Source: DASXMX01 sp036794395
GTDB taxonomy: Bacteria > Planctomycetota > Phycisphaerae > Tepidisphaerales > Tepidisphaeraceae
DNA: 26,542 bases
Direction of reading: 5' to 3'
Assembly: GCA_036794395.1 (NCBI GenBank)
Contig: DAIRGS010000063.1
Coordinates: 1 to 26,542, forward strand
Shown: piece after piece, positions 1-6,815 of the stretch
Position numbering within the stretch: the first letter of the stretch is position 1
Layout: every line of letters starts with the position of its first letter
The notes under the pieces: generated by a model
Told to the model about the DNA's origin: nothing
The model's input: only the letters and a program-made list of their open reading frames with translations
The model's database searches: none
Program-made: the position numbers and the translations under genes

Positions 1-107
1 ACCCTATCTGCCGTGCGGCGGAAGACAGGGTCGCTGAAGCGACCACGCCGAGGCACCTTGTTCAGATGCGCGCCTATTCACTTCATGCTATACTGCGCGT
101 TGTGGAC

Positions 108-734
108 ATGCTCACGCGGGAAACTTTGATCCGGCGAATTCGCGATGGGAATGATCGCGTTGCGTGGGACGAGTTTTATCGCCTTTATCAGCCATTGGTG
201 CGGACGTACGTGGGGCGATTCCGGCTTCAGGATCAGGACGCGGACGATCTCTCGCAAGATATTTTTGCCAAATTGCACGGGCACATGTCCCGATTTGATC
301 TCGACCATTCCCGCGGCAAATTTCGGGGGTGGCTCCGCTCATTTACCGACAATCGCGTGCGCGACTGGCTGCGGGTTAAGAGCCGGGAGAAGAAGCTGAT
401 TGCGCCGATACCGGCGGAGGAAATTGCCGCGGCGTTCGCGGAGAACGAGGCGGATGAGACTCGCCGGCGGCTGGAATGGCAGCGATCGGTGTTTGAAGTC
501 GTGCTTAAGCAAGTGCGGCTTGAATTCAAGGATCGGAAGAAAGTTCTGGCGTGCTTCGAACTGACCACGCTGGGCGGCCGGCCTGCGAAGGATGCCGCGG
601 CACAGCTCGGGATTGATAGCGTCAATACGGTTTATGTTTACGCGCACCGGGTGCTTCAGCGGGCTCGGGATTTGTGCGCGGAATATGATGAAGATTTGAA
701 TCAAGTTAGCGCGGCGCATACGCGGGTGGGGTGA
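108..734 (+). CDS. ECF-type RNA polymerase sigma factor
   Basis: This is a sigma-70 family factor of the small ECF type, which directs RNA polymerase to a specific promoter set. Region 2 is recognisable near the N-terminus (AWDEFYRLYQPLV, then DADDLSQDIFAKL and the FRGWLRSFTDNRVRDWL stretch). Region 4 lies near the C-terminus (AKDAAAQLGIDSVNTVYVYAHRVLQRA), a helix-turn-helix. The protein has 208 residues from the chosen ATG at 108 (MLTRETLIRRI). An upstream in-frame ATG at 66 adds 14 residues that do not resemble the family. No strong Shine-Dalgarno is visible for either start. A short hairpin with a TGAA loop lies at 29-44. No anti-sigma gene is adjacent; the neighbour on the right is a convergent minus-strand gene remnant. 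The family is certain, the regulon unknown. Confidence 0.9.
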   Translation: MLTRETLIRRIRDGNDRVAWDEFYRLYQPLVRTYVGRFRLQDQDADDLSQDIFAKLHGHMSRFDLDHSRGKFRGWLRSFTDNRVRDWLRVKSREKKLIAPIPAEEIAAAFAENEADETRRRLEWQRSVFEVVLKQVRLEFKDRKKVLACFELTTLGGRPAKDAAAQLGIDSVNTVYVYAHRVLQRARDLCAEYDEDLNQVSAAHTRVG

Positions 735-800
735 GGGGTGATTCCTTTACGCTTTGGATTTCGCGCTGGCATTGTCTGGTGATTGCGGGTTTCTAATTCA

Positions 801-862
801 GATTTCAAATCTCGGATTTCAAATCTCAGATTTCAGATTTCAGATTTGCGATTTGAGATCTG
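801..862. repeat. Degenerate 7-bp tandem repeat (GATTTCA type)
   Basis: Two 14-bp copies of GATTTCAAATCTC(G/A) at 801-814 and 815-828 are followed by GATTTCA, GATTTCA, GATTTGC and GATTTGA, giving a 7-bp periodicity over about 60 bp. Because GATTT and AAATC alternate, the tract is also partly self-complementary. It lies between the ends of the sigma factor and the HEAT gene and has no coding appearance. Confidence 0.8.
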
Positions 863-888
863 GGTTTGCGTTTCTTTGGATTTGAAAT

Positions 889-1335
889 TCACGTTCCCAG
901 CCCCTTGATCCATCGCAGTGCGACAAACGCGGCGGTGCGGACGGGAACCGAAGGGTCGCGGGTGGCTTTTCCCAGGGCGCTTATGGCCGGGTGGGCGGAT
1001 TCGCGGAGGCGGCCGAGGGCGTCGGCGGCCTAGAGTCTGACCAGCCAATCTGAATCCTGAAGTGCGGAAATCAGTGCGGGGATTGCATCGGCGGATCCAT
1101 CGATCTGCCGGAGCATTTCAACGGCGGCCTGGCGCGTGGCCACGTTATTGGATTTAAGCGTGCGGATGAGGGCGGGCACGGCTGCCGAGCCGAGTTCCCT
1201 TATTGCTCCGCGAACAAGGCGGCGGCTGTTGAGGTCTGGGTCGGACAGGGCGGCGACCAGTCGCTCGACATCCGAGTCATTCAGGCCGAACATCTCAACC
1301 TTGCGATTCGCGAAATGTGCAGTTGTGCTCGTCAT
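889..1335 (-). pseudogene. HEAT-repeat protein interrupted by an in-frame amber codon
   Basis: The minus-strand frame starting at ATG 1335 has a strong Shine-Dalgarno (AAAGGAG, 7 nt upstream). It encodes HEAT repeats such as DPDLNSRRLVRGAIRELG, VPALIRTLKSNNVATRQAAV and AIPALISALQDSDWLVRL. A TAG at 1030-1032 stops translation after 101 residues. The same frame then continues for 46 codons with clear HEAT sequence (AADALGRLRESAHPAISALG, then VRTAAFVALRWIKGLGT) up to TGA at 889-891. A single change such as CAG to TAG would restore one protein of 148 residues. HEAT proteins are helical scaffolds for protein contacts; the partner here is unknown. The gene diverges from the sulfotransferase across a 142-bp AT-rich gap that probably holds both promoters. 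It could be a recent pseudogene, a sequencing error, or a truncated product that is still made. Confidence 0.75.
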
Positions 1336-1477
1336 GGCCGCGCTCCTTTGCCCTCTGGAACGACTTACGCCTGCCGGCGACCACCCTTACATCGATTTCA
1401 ATATAACAGTTGTTTGAACATCAATTTTTATGACAATTCTATTGCTTTTTCTTAATGATGAACGATAACGAAAGATA

Positions 1478-2341
1478 ATGCTCGGTTTCGTAACCTCAGC
1501 CCCGCGCTCCCTCCATTCACGCAACCCCGATCCCCAGACATTTGGACAGCAGTGGCCGCTCTTTAAGCGAATTCGGCGTCAGGCGACCATGCCGTTTTTC
1601 CGAATCGTCGATTCGGGGCTGTTGGGGCTGACGCCCCTCCAAAAGCACATATTGATTTGCGGGTTTCCGCGCTCGGGCACGACGATGCTTCAGTTGATGC
1701 TTGAGAACGCGATTCCCGAGGCCCGGCGGTTTGGGCGGGAGACAGGCGGGTGGCGGGCCGCGACGTTTGCCTGGCGGAATCATGAGAAGGTCATCTCTAA
1801 AGTGCCTCATGATGTGTTTCGATTGGCACCACTACGCAATTTCTACGCGAAGCGGGATGCGGAACTTAAAATCATCCTGATGTTGCGCGATCCGCGTGAT
1901 GTGCTGACTTCGCAGCGAAAGTCCGGCGGGCCAGGTGGATATGTGGTTTCGTCGGAGCGATGGCGCAACTACTACAATGCTTTTATACGTCACCAGAACG
2001 ATCCGGACGTCATGATTGTCCGGTACGAAGATCTGGTTGCGGACGTTGAGCACCAGCAATGCCGGATTGGGACCTTCACTGGCGAGACGATGTCGGTGCC
2101 TTTTGGCCAGTTCAACGAGGTTGAACGCCCTGACTTCGATACCCGCACGCTCAACGGGCTGCGGCCGATCGAGCAGACCCTGATCGCGCGGTGGGCGCAC
2201 CCGGCTCAGAGCGAGCGGATCCGCCAAGTTCTCACAGAACTGCCGGAACTACCCCAGGCCCTGGTCGATCTGGATTATGCTTCCGACACATCTTGGACTG
2301 AGCCGTACGTCTGCGAAGCAGTGAGCCACGTCGCGTTGTAG
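1478..2341 (+). CDS. Sulfotransferase family protein
   Basis: This is a PAPS-dependent sulfotransferase, transferring sulfate to a carbohydrate or other acceptor. The 5'-phosphosulfate-binding loop GFPRSGTT is at residues 62-69. The 3'-phosphate-binding strand with LRDPRDVLTSQRKSG is at about 136-150, and the conserved YEDLVAD is near 185. The product has 287 residues from ATG 1478, a size normal for the family. The first 37 residues do not look like the fold, so ATG 1589 (MPFFRIVDSG) is a plausible alternative; neither start has a strong Shine-Dalgarno. The gene stands alone, with a strong terminator downstream at 2405-2464. The substrate cannot be told from sequence. A second, distinct sulfotransferase lies at 20955-21689. 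Confidence 0.88.
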   Translation: MLGFVTSAPRSLHSRNPDPQTFGQQWPLFKRIRRQATMPFFRIVDSGLLGLTPLQKHILICGFPRSGTTMLQLMLENAIPEARRFGRETGGWRAATFAWRNHEKVISKVPHDVFRLAPLRNFYAKRDAELKIILMLRDPRDVLTSQRKSGGPGGYVVSSERWRNYYNAFIRHQNDPDVMIVRYEDLVADVEHQQCRIGTFTGETMSVPFGQFNEVERPDFDTRTLNGLRPIEQTLIARWAHPAQSERIRQVLTELPELPQALVDLDYASDTSWTEPYVCEAVSHVAL

Positions 2342-2404
2342 CATTACGAATTTTTTACATAATTTTGTTTTGACTCGCTGCCGGGCACGGTGTATTCTTT
2401 CCCC

Positions 2405-2464
2405 TGTCGGCGGCATCCTCGGCGAAGGCTCCCCCCCTCCTTCGCCAACCGCCGACATTTTTTT
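2405..2464 (+). terminator. Intrinsic terminator with nested stem and T7 tract
   Basis: A perfect 9-bp outer stem TGTCGGCGG/CCGCCGACA (2405-2413 and 2449-2457) encloses a perfect 8-bp inner stem GGCGAAGG/CCTTCGCC (2421-2428 and 2439-2446). It is followed immediately by seven T residues (2458-2464). It sits 64 bp after the sulfotransferase stop and terminates plus-strand transcription before the convergent DUF2141 gene. Confidence 0.88.
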
Positions 2465-2519
2465 GCGCTGATTTTTGACCATCAGCGCCTGTTCGGGAAG
2501 GCGCTTCCAAGCCTCCCAC

Positions 2520-2975
2520 TTACCGAAAATACTGAACGCTAATCGCCATTTCTTTTCCCTCTTTGGGCAGGGTAAACAGCGACTCTTCGAATTTGGCGGC
2601 ACGCAGGGCGGGCTTGGGGTTGTTGGTGACGCCGTACCCTTCGAGCGGCACGCCCATGGTTCCGCGATCCATCTGGCCGTTGCGGTTTTCATCGTGAAGT
2701 ACCGAAGCGCCGTATTTGCCGGGCGGGAGTTTGGCGGTGAAGACGACGGTGTCGGCGGAAGCGGGTTTGACCTGCCAGTTCACGGACTTGGCCTTTTCGG
2801 TTGGAAATCCATCGGCAGTTTTGAAAACGCCAAAGATCAAATCCCCTTTATGGTTTCGCAGATCGGTGATTCGGATGGTCAACGTAGCTGTGGGTGGCCC
2901 GTCGTCAGCTTTTCCCGCGCGCGTTGCGACCAAGAGTGCTGTAATTGTGATGGCCGTGATTACCCGCTTGATCAT
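2520..2975 (-). CDS. DUF2141 family secreted protein
   Basis: The product is a 151-residue protein with an N-terminal signal peptide (MIKRVITAITITALLVATRA) and a mature beta-rich domain. It matches the DUF2141 pattern: LTIRITDLRNHKGDLIFGVF, then LPPGKYGASVLHDENRNGQMD, then GVPLEGYGVTNNPKP. DUF2141 proteins are exported and uncharacterised. The DENRNGQMD loop resembles a calcium-binding acidic loop, which is inference. The start at 2975 is chosen for its Shine-Dalgarno (AGAAGGAA) and because the signal peptide begins there; an upstream in-frame start would add 22 residues of no signal character. The gene is divergent from gatB and convergent with the sulfotransferase, so it is monocistronic. 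Confidence 0.85.
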   Translation of the reverse strand: MIKRVITAITITALLVATRAGKADDGPPTATLTIRITDLRNHKGDLIFGVFKTADGFPTEKAKSVNWQVKPASADTVVFTAKLPPGKYGASVLHDENRNGQMDRGTMGVPLEGYGVTNNPKPALRAAKFEESLFTLPKEGKEMAISVQYFR

Positions 2976-3076
2976 TTGTCGTTCCTTCTGATGGGTGCAA
3001 ACGCCGACTGATTCCATTTCAACTTCGGCATCACTGTCCATATACTACCGGCCGCCCTCGCAACGGAGTGATTCGC

Positions 3077-4561
3077 GTGCCACAGCTTTCGTCTCAGCGA
3101 CAGATTAAGTCACACAAAGTTCTTATTGGAATGGAGATTCACGTCCAGCTTGCGACTGCGAGCAAGATGTTTACGGGGGCGGCCAACGCGTTTGGGGCGG
3201 AGCCGAACACGCTTGTGGATGAGCAGGTGCTTGGGTTGCCTGGCGTATTGCCGGTGATGAATAAGCGGGCGGTGGAGTATGCGATCATGGCGGGGTTGGC
3301 GTTGGGCTGCCGGATTGAGCGGCACACCAAGTGGGATCGCAAAAGCTATTTCTATCCGGATTTGCCCAAGAACTATCAGATCAGCCAGTACGATCTTCCG
3401 TTGTGTGCCGAGGGCACCTTCGACCTGATTCTGAAGGACGACACAACGCGGACGATTCGGATCCGGCGGGCGCATCTGGAGGAAGATGCGGGAAAGCTAT
3501 TGCATGAGGCGCCGGGCGGGCATGCGATCAACTGGAGCATTGTCGACCTGAATCGGGCGGGGACGCCGCTGCTGGAGATCGTCACCGAGCCGGATTTGAC
3601 GACCGGTGAAGAAGTCGCGGCGTTTGGGCAGGAGCTTCAGAAGCTGGTGCAGTTTCTTGGCGTCAGCCACGCTCAGATGCAGATGGGGCACATGCGGTTT
3701 GAGCCGAATATCAACGTGCACATTACCGACGGCGCGGGAGCGGTTCATAAGACCGCGATTACTGAGATTAAGAACCTGAACAGCTTCAGCGTGCTGGAGC
3801 GGGCGACCAATTACGAAATCCAGCGGCAGATGAATCAGTGGCTGGAAGATGGATCGCTTGGCCGGAAGAGCACGCACGGCTGGGATGAGGCCAGCGGGAC
3901 CACCTACTGGCAGCGCGACAAGGAAGAAGCGAACGACTACCGCTATTTCCCGGACCCGGATCTGGTGCCGGTTGAAGTGGATGACGCGTGGCTGACGGAG
4001 CTCAAATCGCACGTGCGCGAGTTGCCGGCCGCTCGGAGAAAGCGTTATGCCAGCGAGCTTGGGCTTTCCGCCGCGGACGCGGCCACGCTGGCCGGGGATC
4101 GCGAGACGGGGGATTTTTATGAAGAGGCGATTGCCGCCGGGGGCGAGCCGAAGCGACTATCGAACCTGATTCTTTCGCACGGCAAGCGGCTGGCGAACGA
4201 GAAATCGGCCCCGCTGGCGAAGCTGGGAATCGCGCCCAAACGATTTGCCCAGGTTGCTCAGCTTATTGACCAAAGTAAGATTTCGATCGGCAGCGCGGCG
4301 GCGATATTCGATAAGCTCGCCGAGGGAGATGCCGAGCCTCAGGCCCTGGCGACGCAACTTGGGTTGGCGCAGGTGAGCGATACGGGTGCGATCGATACGG
4401 TGATCGCTTCGGTTATTGAGCAGAACCCAAAGGCGGTGCAGGATTTCAAGGCCGGTAAGCAGGCGGCGATGAACTCCCTGTTCGGGCAGGTGATGAAACA
4501 GGCCAAAGGCTTCAATCCGCGGGTGGTTCGCGAGCTTTTGCAGAAGAGATTGTCCGAATAG
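3077..4561 (+). CDS. gatB: Aspartyl/glutamyl-tRNA(Asn/Gln) amidotransferase subunit B
   Basis: GatB is the kinase/transamidase subunit of the GatCAB complex, which converts Glu-tRNA(Gln) to Gln-tRNA(Gln) and Asp-tRNA(Asn) to Asn-tRNA(Asn) in the cytoplasm. Diagnostic segments are IGMEIHVQL near the N-terminus, WDRKSYFYPDLPKNYQISQYD, HLEEDAGKL, LLEIVTEPDL, and KNLNSFSVLERA. The YqeY-like tail follows, ending in GFNPRVVRELLQKRL. The length (about 494 residues) is normal. The GTG at 3077 is preferred because GGAG lies 8 nt upstream; another GTG at 3068 overlaps that ribosome site. gatA and gatC are not adjacent, so the complex is encoded at separate loci. No terminator is obvious immediately downstream. 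Confidence 0.97.
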   Translation: MPQLSSQRQIKSHKVLIGMEIHVQLATASKMFTGAANAFGAEPNTLVDEQVLGLPGVLPVMNKRAVEYAIMAGLALGCRIERHTKWDRKSYFYPDLPKNYQISQYDLPLCAEGTFDLILKDDTTRTIRIRRAHLEEDAGKLLHEAPGGHAINWSIVDLNRAGTPLLEIVTEPDLTTGEEVAAFGQELQKLVQFLGVSHAQMQMGHMRFEPNINVHITDGAGAVHKTAITEIKNLNSFSVLERATNYEIQRQMNQWLEDGSLGRKSTHGWDEASGTTYWQRDKEEANDYRYFPDPDLVPVEVDDAWLTELKSHVRELPAARRKRYASELGLSAADAATLAGDRETGDFYEEAIAAGGEPKRLSNLILSHGKRLANEKSAPLAKLGIAPKRFAQVAQLIDQSKISIGSAAAIFDKLAEGDAEPQALATQLGLAQVSDTGAIDTVIASVIEQNPKAVQDFKAGKQAAMNSLFGQVMKQAKGFNPRVVRELLQKRLSE

Positions 4562-4610
4562 TCCGATTTACCTCTCAGGCAACCCATGACTTTCGGAAGA
4601 ATGAACAACA

Positions 4611-4664
4611 TGCGCCGGCGAACCAGCCGGCCCGATGAAAACTTTCATCGGAACCGCCGGCGCA
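4611..4664. repeat. Compound palindromic element
   Basis: An outer perfect 10-bp inverted repeat TGCGCCGGCG/CGCCGGCGCA (4611-4620 and 4655-4664) encloses an inner, nearly loopless hairpin CCGATGAAA-AC-TTTCATCGG (4632-4651). A further short hairpin GTCGCC-TTCGG-GGCGAC follows at 4690-4706. The arrangement resembles an intergenic REP-like palindrome. A 54-codon plus-strand reading frame (4601-4765) runs through it but is probably incidental. The rest of 4562-4870 shows nothing recognisable. Confidence 0.65.
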
Positions 4665-4870
4665 GCAATGTGGATCGGTCGGCAATGTTGTCGCCTTCGG
4701 GGCGACGCACTTCTACGCTTGGGCGGCTGGTGGGGGCCATTCTGAGCCTGTTTTCGCGGCGGTAGGCATCTTCTCCGCGAGGGCTGCTCCCTCAATCGGA
4801 AAAGGCGGGTGGACCTGCGGTTCGACCGCTAATCTCAACTCACTTCTGACTTTCGCACCGGATCGCGCAT

Positions 4871-4902
4871 AAAAACGGCTGACATCGGGATGATGTCAGC
4901 CG
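4871..4902 (-). terminator. Intrinsic terminator on the minus strand
   Basis: A perfect 11-bp stem CGGCTGACATC/GATGTCAGCCG with a 5-nt loop (4876-4902) is followed, reading the minus strand, by five T residues (4871-4875). On the plus strand there is no T tract after the stem, so it acts on leftward transcripts. No minus-strand gene ends near it. Confidence 0.85.
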
Positions 4903-5092
4903 CGGGCTATGGGTTCCGACCCGGGGGGTTCTAGGTGTGGGTGGGTCGGAATATGCGGGCAACTTTGACGAAAAACCTTAAGAACAAAGTTCGTGCCGCG
5001 ACGTCCTAACTAAGGGACGCACGTTCGAGTCGTTGTTGAGTCAGCTTCGTGACCCGGAGCTGCCGGACGATTCGTCACAGTGCTGTGATGAG
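4871..5092 (-). ncRNA. Candidate structured small RNA, class unknown
   Basis: Reading leftward to the terminator, the segment holds a series of short inverted repeats: CACAG/CTGTG at 5078-5089, a CGTCC/GGACG hairpin near 5000-5020, AACTTTG/CAAAGTT at 4961-4967 and 4985-4991, and TTCCGACCC/GGGTCGGAA at 4914-4922 and 4943-4951. No convincing reading frame exists on this strand. The genes to the right (5165-6766) run the other way, so the terminator probably serves an independent transcript. The 5' end is a guess, no clear promoter was found, and I do not recognise 6S RNA, tmRNA, SRP RNA or RNase P. Confidence 0.35.
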
Positions 5093-5164
5093 TTGTCGTC
5101 AATCTGACGCGAAGGTGTGCGGCGGTGTTTTGTAATTGATTACCCATTGATCCGGAGATACGGT

Positions 5165-5455
5165 ATGGACGCTGGGTTAAAAGGTGGAGTAGTGATGTCA
5201 CCAGATGTAGCCCGAGATCAACTGGCGGTTATTCGCATCGAAGGGATGCACTGCCATAAATGCGAGCAACGCATCAAGAACGCACTTCATCATTTTGAAG
5301 GCGTTCATGAGGTGGAAGTCGATTTCAACAGCGGGCAGGCGTCGATCCTTTTCGATCGTGATGCTGTAAACGTAAAGCAATTGATGGAAGCGATTAACAC
5401 CGCGGGGTATCGCGCCTCGGGTTTCACGCAGGGACAGGCTGACATAGCGGTGTGA
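5165..5455 (+). CDS. Heavy-metal-associated (HMA) domain protein, CopZ-like
   Basis: This is a 96-residue cytoplasmic protein made almost entirely of one HMA domain. The metal-binding motif GMHCHKC has its two cysteines at about residues 30 and 33. It is followed by the expected helix and a second half ending INTAGYRASG, as in copper chaperones and ATPase N-domains. It probably binds Cu(I) or a similar soft metal; the metal is not determined by sequence. ATG 5165 has GGAGA 7 nt upstream; ATG 5195 also has a good site (AAAGGTGGAG) and would give an 86-residue protein. A small inverted repeat GTAAT-TG-ATTAC at 5132-5143 lies just upstream and could be an operator. The stop overlaps the start of the phosphoesterase by 4 nt. 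No copper ATPase is nearby. Confidence 0.88.
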   Translation: MDAGLKGGVVMSPDVARDQLAVIRIEGMHCHKCEQRIKNALHHFEGVHEVEVDFNSGQASILFDRDAVNVKQLMEAINTAGYRASGFTQGQADIAV

Positions 5456-6330
5456 GAACGATAGCCCACATTTCCGACCTCCATTTTGGTCGGATCGACC
5501 CGCCGGTCGCCGAGGGTCTGATTGAAGACCTGAAGGCACACACGCCGACACTTCTGGTGGCGAGCGGGGATTTCACGCAGCGCGCCCGGCCAAGTCAATA
5601 TGAACTAGCGGCCAGTTATCTGAAGCGATTGCCCAGCCCGCAACTGGTGGTCCCCGGCAATCACGACATTCCGCTATGGGATGTGTTCCGGCGCGTTTTG
5701 TTCCCGCTTGATCGCTATCGCAAGTACATTTCTGCCGATCCATTTCCGGAATATCGAGACGATGAGCTTTTGGTGATGGGGGTGAACACCGCGCGATCAT
5801 TTACGCGAACCAGTGGGTGGATCAATCGGGACCAAATCGAGCATTTGAGAGCCCGGACACGCGATGTGCCGGCGAGTGTGATGAAGGTCTTGGTGACGCA
5901 TCACCCGTTTATTCCTCCACCGCGTAAACCGGATGCGGATGTGTTGGTGGGTGGGGAGCGGGCTCTGCGGGAAGTGGAAGAGTGCGGGTTCGAACTGCTG
6001 TTGGCGGGGCATCTCCATCTGGCGTATCACGACGATGTTCGGGCGCACCATTTGGGGGCGAACCAATCGGTGCTGTCGGTTCAGGCCGGTACGGCAACCA
6101 GCACCCGCCGGCGCGGTGAGCCCAACGCTTATAACTGGATTACGCTGAGCCACGATCTGATCGCCGTTGCGGTGCGGGCATGGAATGGGCAGGCGTTTGA
6201 GGAATCGCTGGTGACGCGATACGAAAAATCCGGCGGGCAATGGATTCCGGTGGTGCAGGTACCGGTCGATCAGATGGCGGTTTCGGCGCTGCACATGGCG
6301 GGTACGGGTCGAGCGGACTCGGGGGCTTAA
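5452..6330 (+). CDS. Calcineurin-like metallophosphoesterase
   Basis: This is a dinuclear metal-dependent phosphoesterase of the CpdA/Icc type. All family motifs are present: SDLHFG (D9, H11), SGDFTQ (D40), PGNHD (69-72), VTHHP (H150, H151) and AGHLH (186-189). At 292 residues it has normal length. Relatives hydrolyse cyclic nucleotides or phosphodiesters; the substrate here is unknown. Translation starts at GTG 5452, inside the last codons of the HMA gene (4-nt overlap), which indicates translational coupling. No signal peptide is seen, so it is cytoplasmic. The pairing with a metal-binding protein suggests, without proof, a metal-supply or metal-responsive role. Confidence 0.92.
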   Translation: MRTIAHISDLHFGRIDPPVAEGLIEDLKAHTPTLLVASGDFTQRARPSQYELAASYLKRLPSPQLVVPGNHDIPLWDVFRRVLFPLDRYRKYISADPFPEYRDDELLVMGVNTARSFTRTSGWINRDQIEHLRARTRDVPASVMKVLVTHHPFIPPPRKPDADVLVGGERALREVEECGFELLLAGHLHLAYHDDVRAHHLGANQSVLSVQAGTATSTRRRGEPNAYNWITLSHDLIAVAVRAWNGQAFEESLVTRYEKSGGQWIPVVQVPVDQMAVSALHMAGTGRADSGA

Positions 6331-6361
6331 ACTTCTGCCGGCTGGGGCACTACAGGTTTAG

Positions 6362-6766
6362 ATGAAGCGCTTTATTCGACTGGTACTGCTTGGGATGCCG
6401 TTGATTGGCGGCTGCGCGACTTCGCAAACTTCGCAGACCAATACGCCGTTGGTTGGGCTTCCCGATGGGGGGCAGATCTCGATTCAGGTTGTACAGCAAT
6501 CGGGGAATTCCGAGCCGGTCAAGGGGCCGTTGGCGGTATGGACGACGCCGGACCACGACAGCAAGACGCTGATTACGCTTGTGCCCGCTCCGGGTTCACC
6601 GAGTCCGTTCCTACGGCTGGATACCTCCGCCCCCCGGTACAGTCCGGATGGCAACCGGTGCTGGTTGCTGAGTAATAACTATCCGATTGCGAGCTTTGAT
6701 TACGTTGCCGGGGTGGCGATTCTGGGGCCGAACGGGCAGCCGGAGTGGGCGAAGGCGGATGAGTAA
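6362..6766 (+). CDS. Small predicted lipoprotein
   Basis: The product has 134 residues. The N-terminus is a lipoprotein signal: MKRFIRLVLLGMPLIGGC with a lipobox (LIGGC), so Cys18 would be lipidated and the protein anchored in a membrane. The mature part is beta-prone, with SPDGNRCWLLSNNYPIASFD and ending in a short acidic tail. I do not recognise the family. It follows the phosphoesterase by 31 bp on the same strand and may be cotranscribed. It converges with the VWA gene. Confidence 0.72.
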   Translation: MKRFIRLVLLGMPLIGGCATSQTSQTNTPLVGLPDGGQISIQVVQQSGNSEPVKGPLAVWTTPDHDSKTLITLVPAPGSPSPFLRLDTSAPRYSPDGNRCWLLSNNYPIASFDYVAGVAILGPNGQPEWAKADE

Positions 6767-6815
6767 GCGAAGGACCTGATTCCGGATAATTGATCGACTC
6801 ATAGCAGTCGGGCAT

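Noticed and set aside
4820..4850. T-arm-like GCGGTTCGACCGC suggesting a tRNA
   Set aside because: The stem and loop lengths do not fit a tRNA T arm, and no acceptor or anticodon stem accompanies it.
5010..5201. 63-codon minus-strand frame upstream of the orphan terminator
   Set aside because: There is no ribosome site or conserved pattern, and it overlaps the well-supported HMA gene start.
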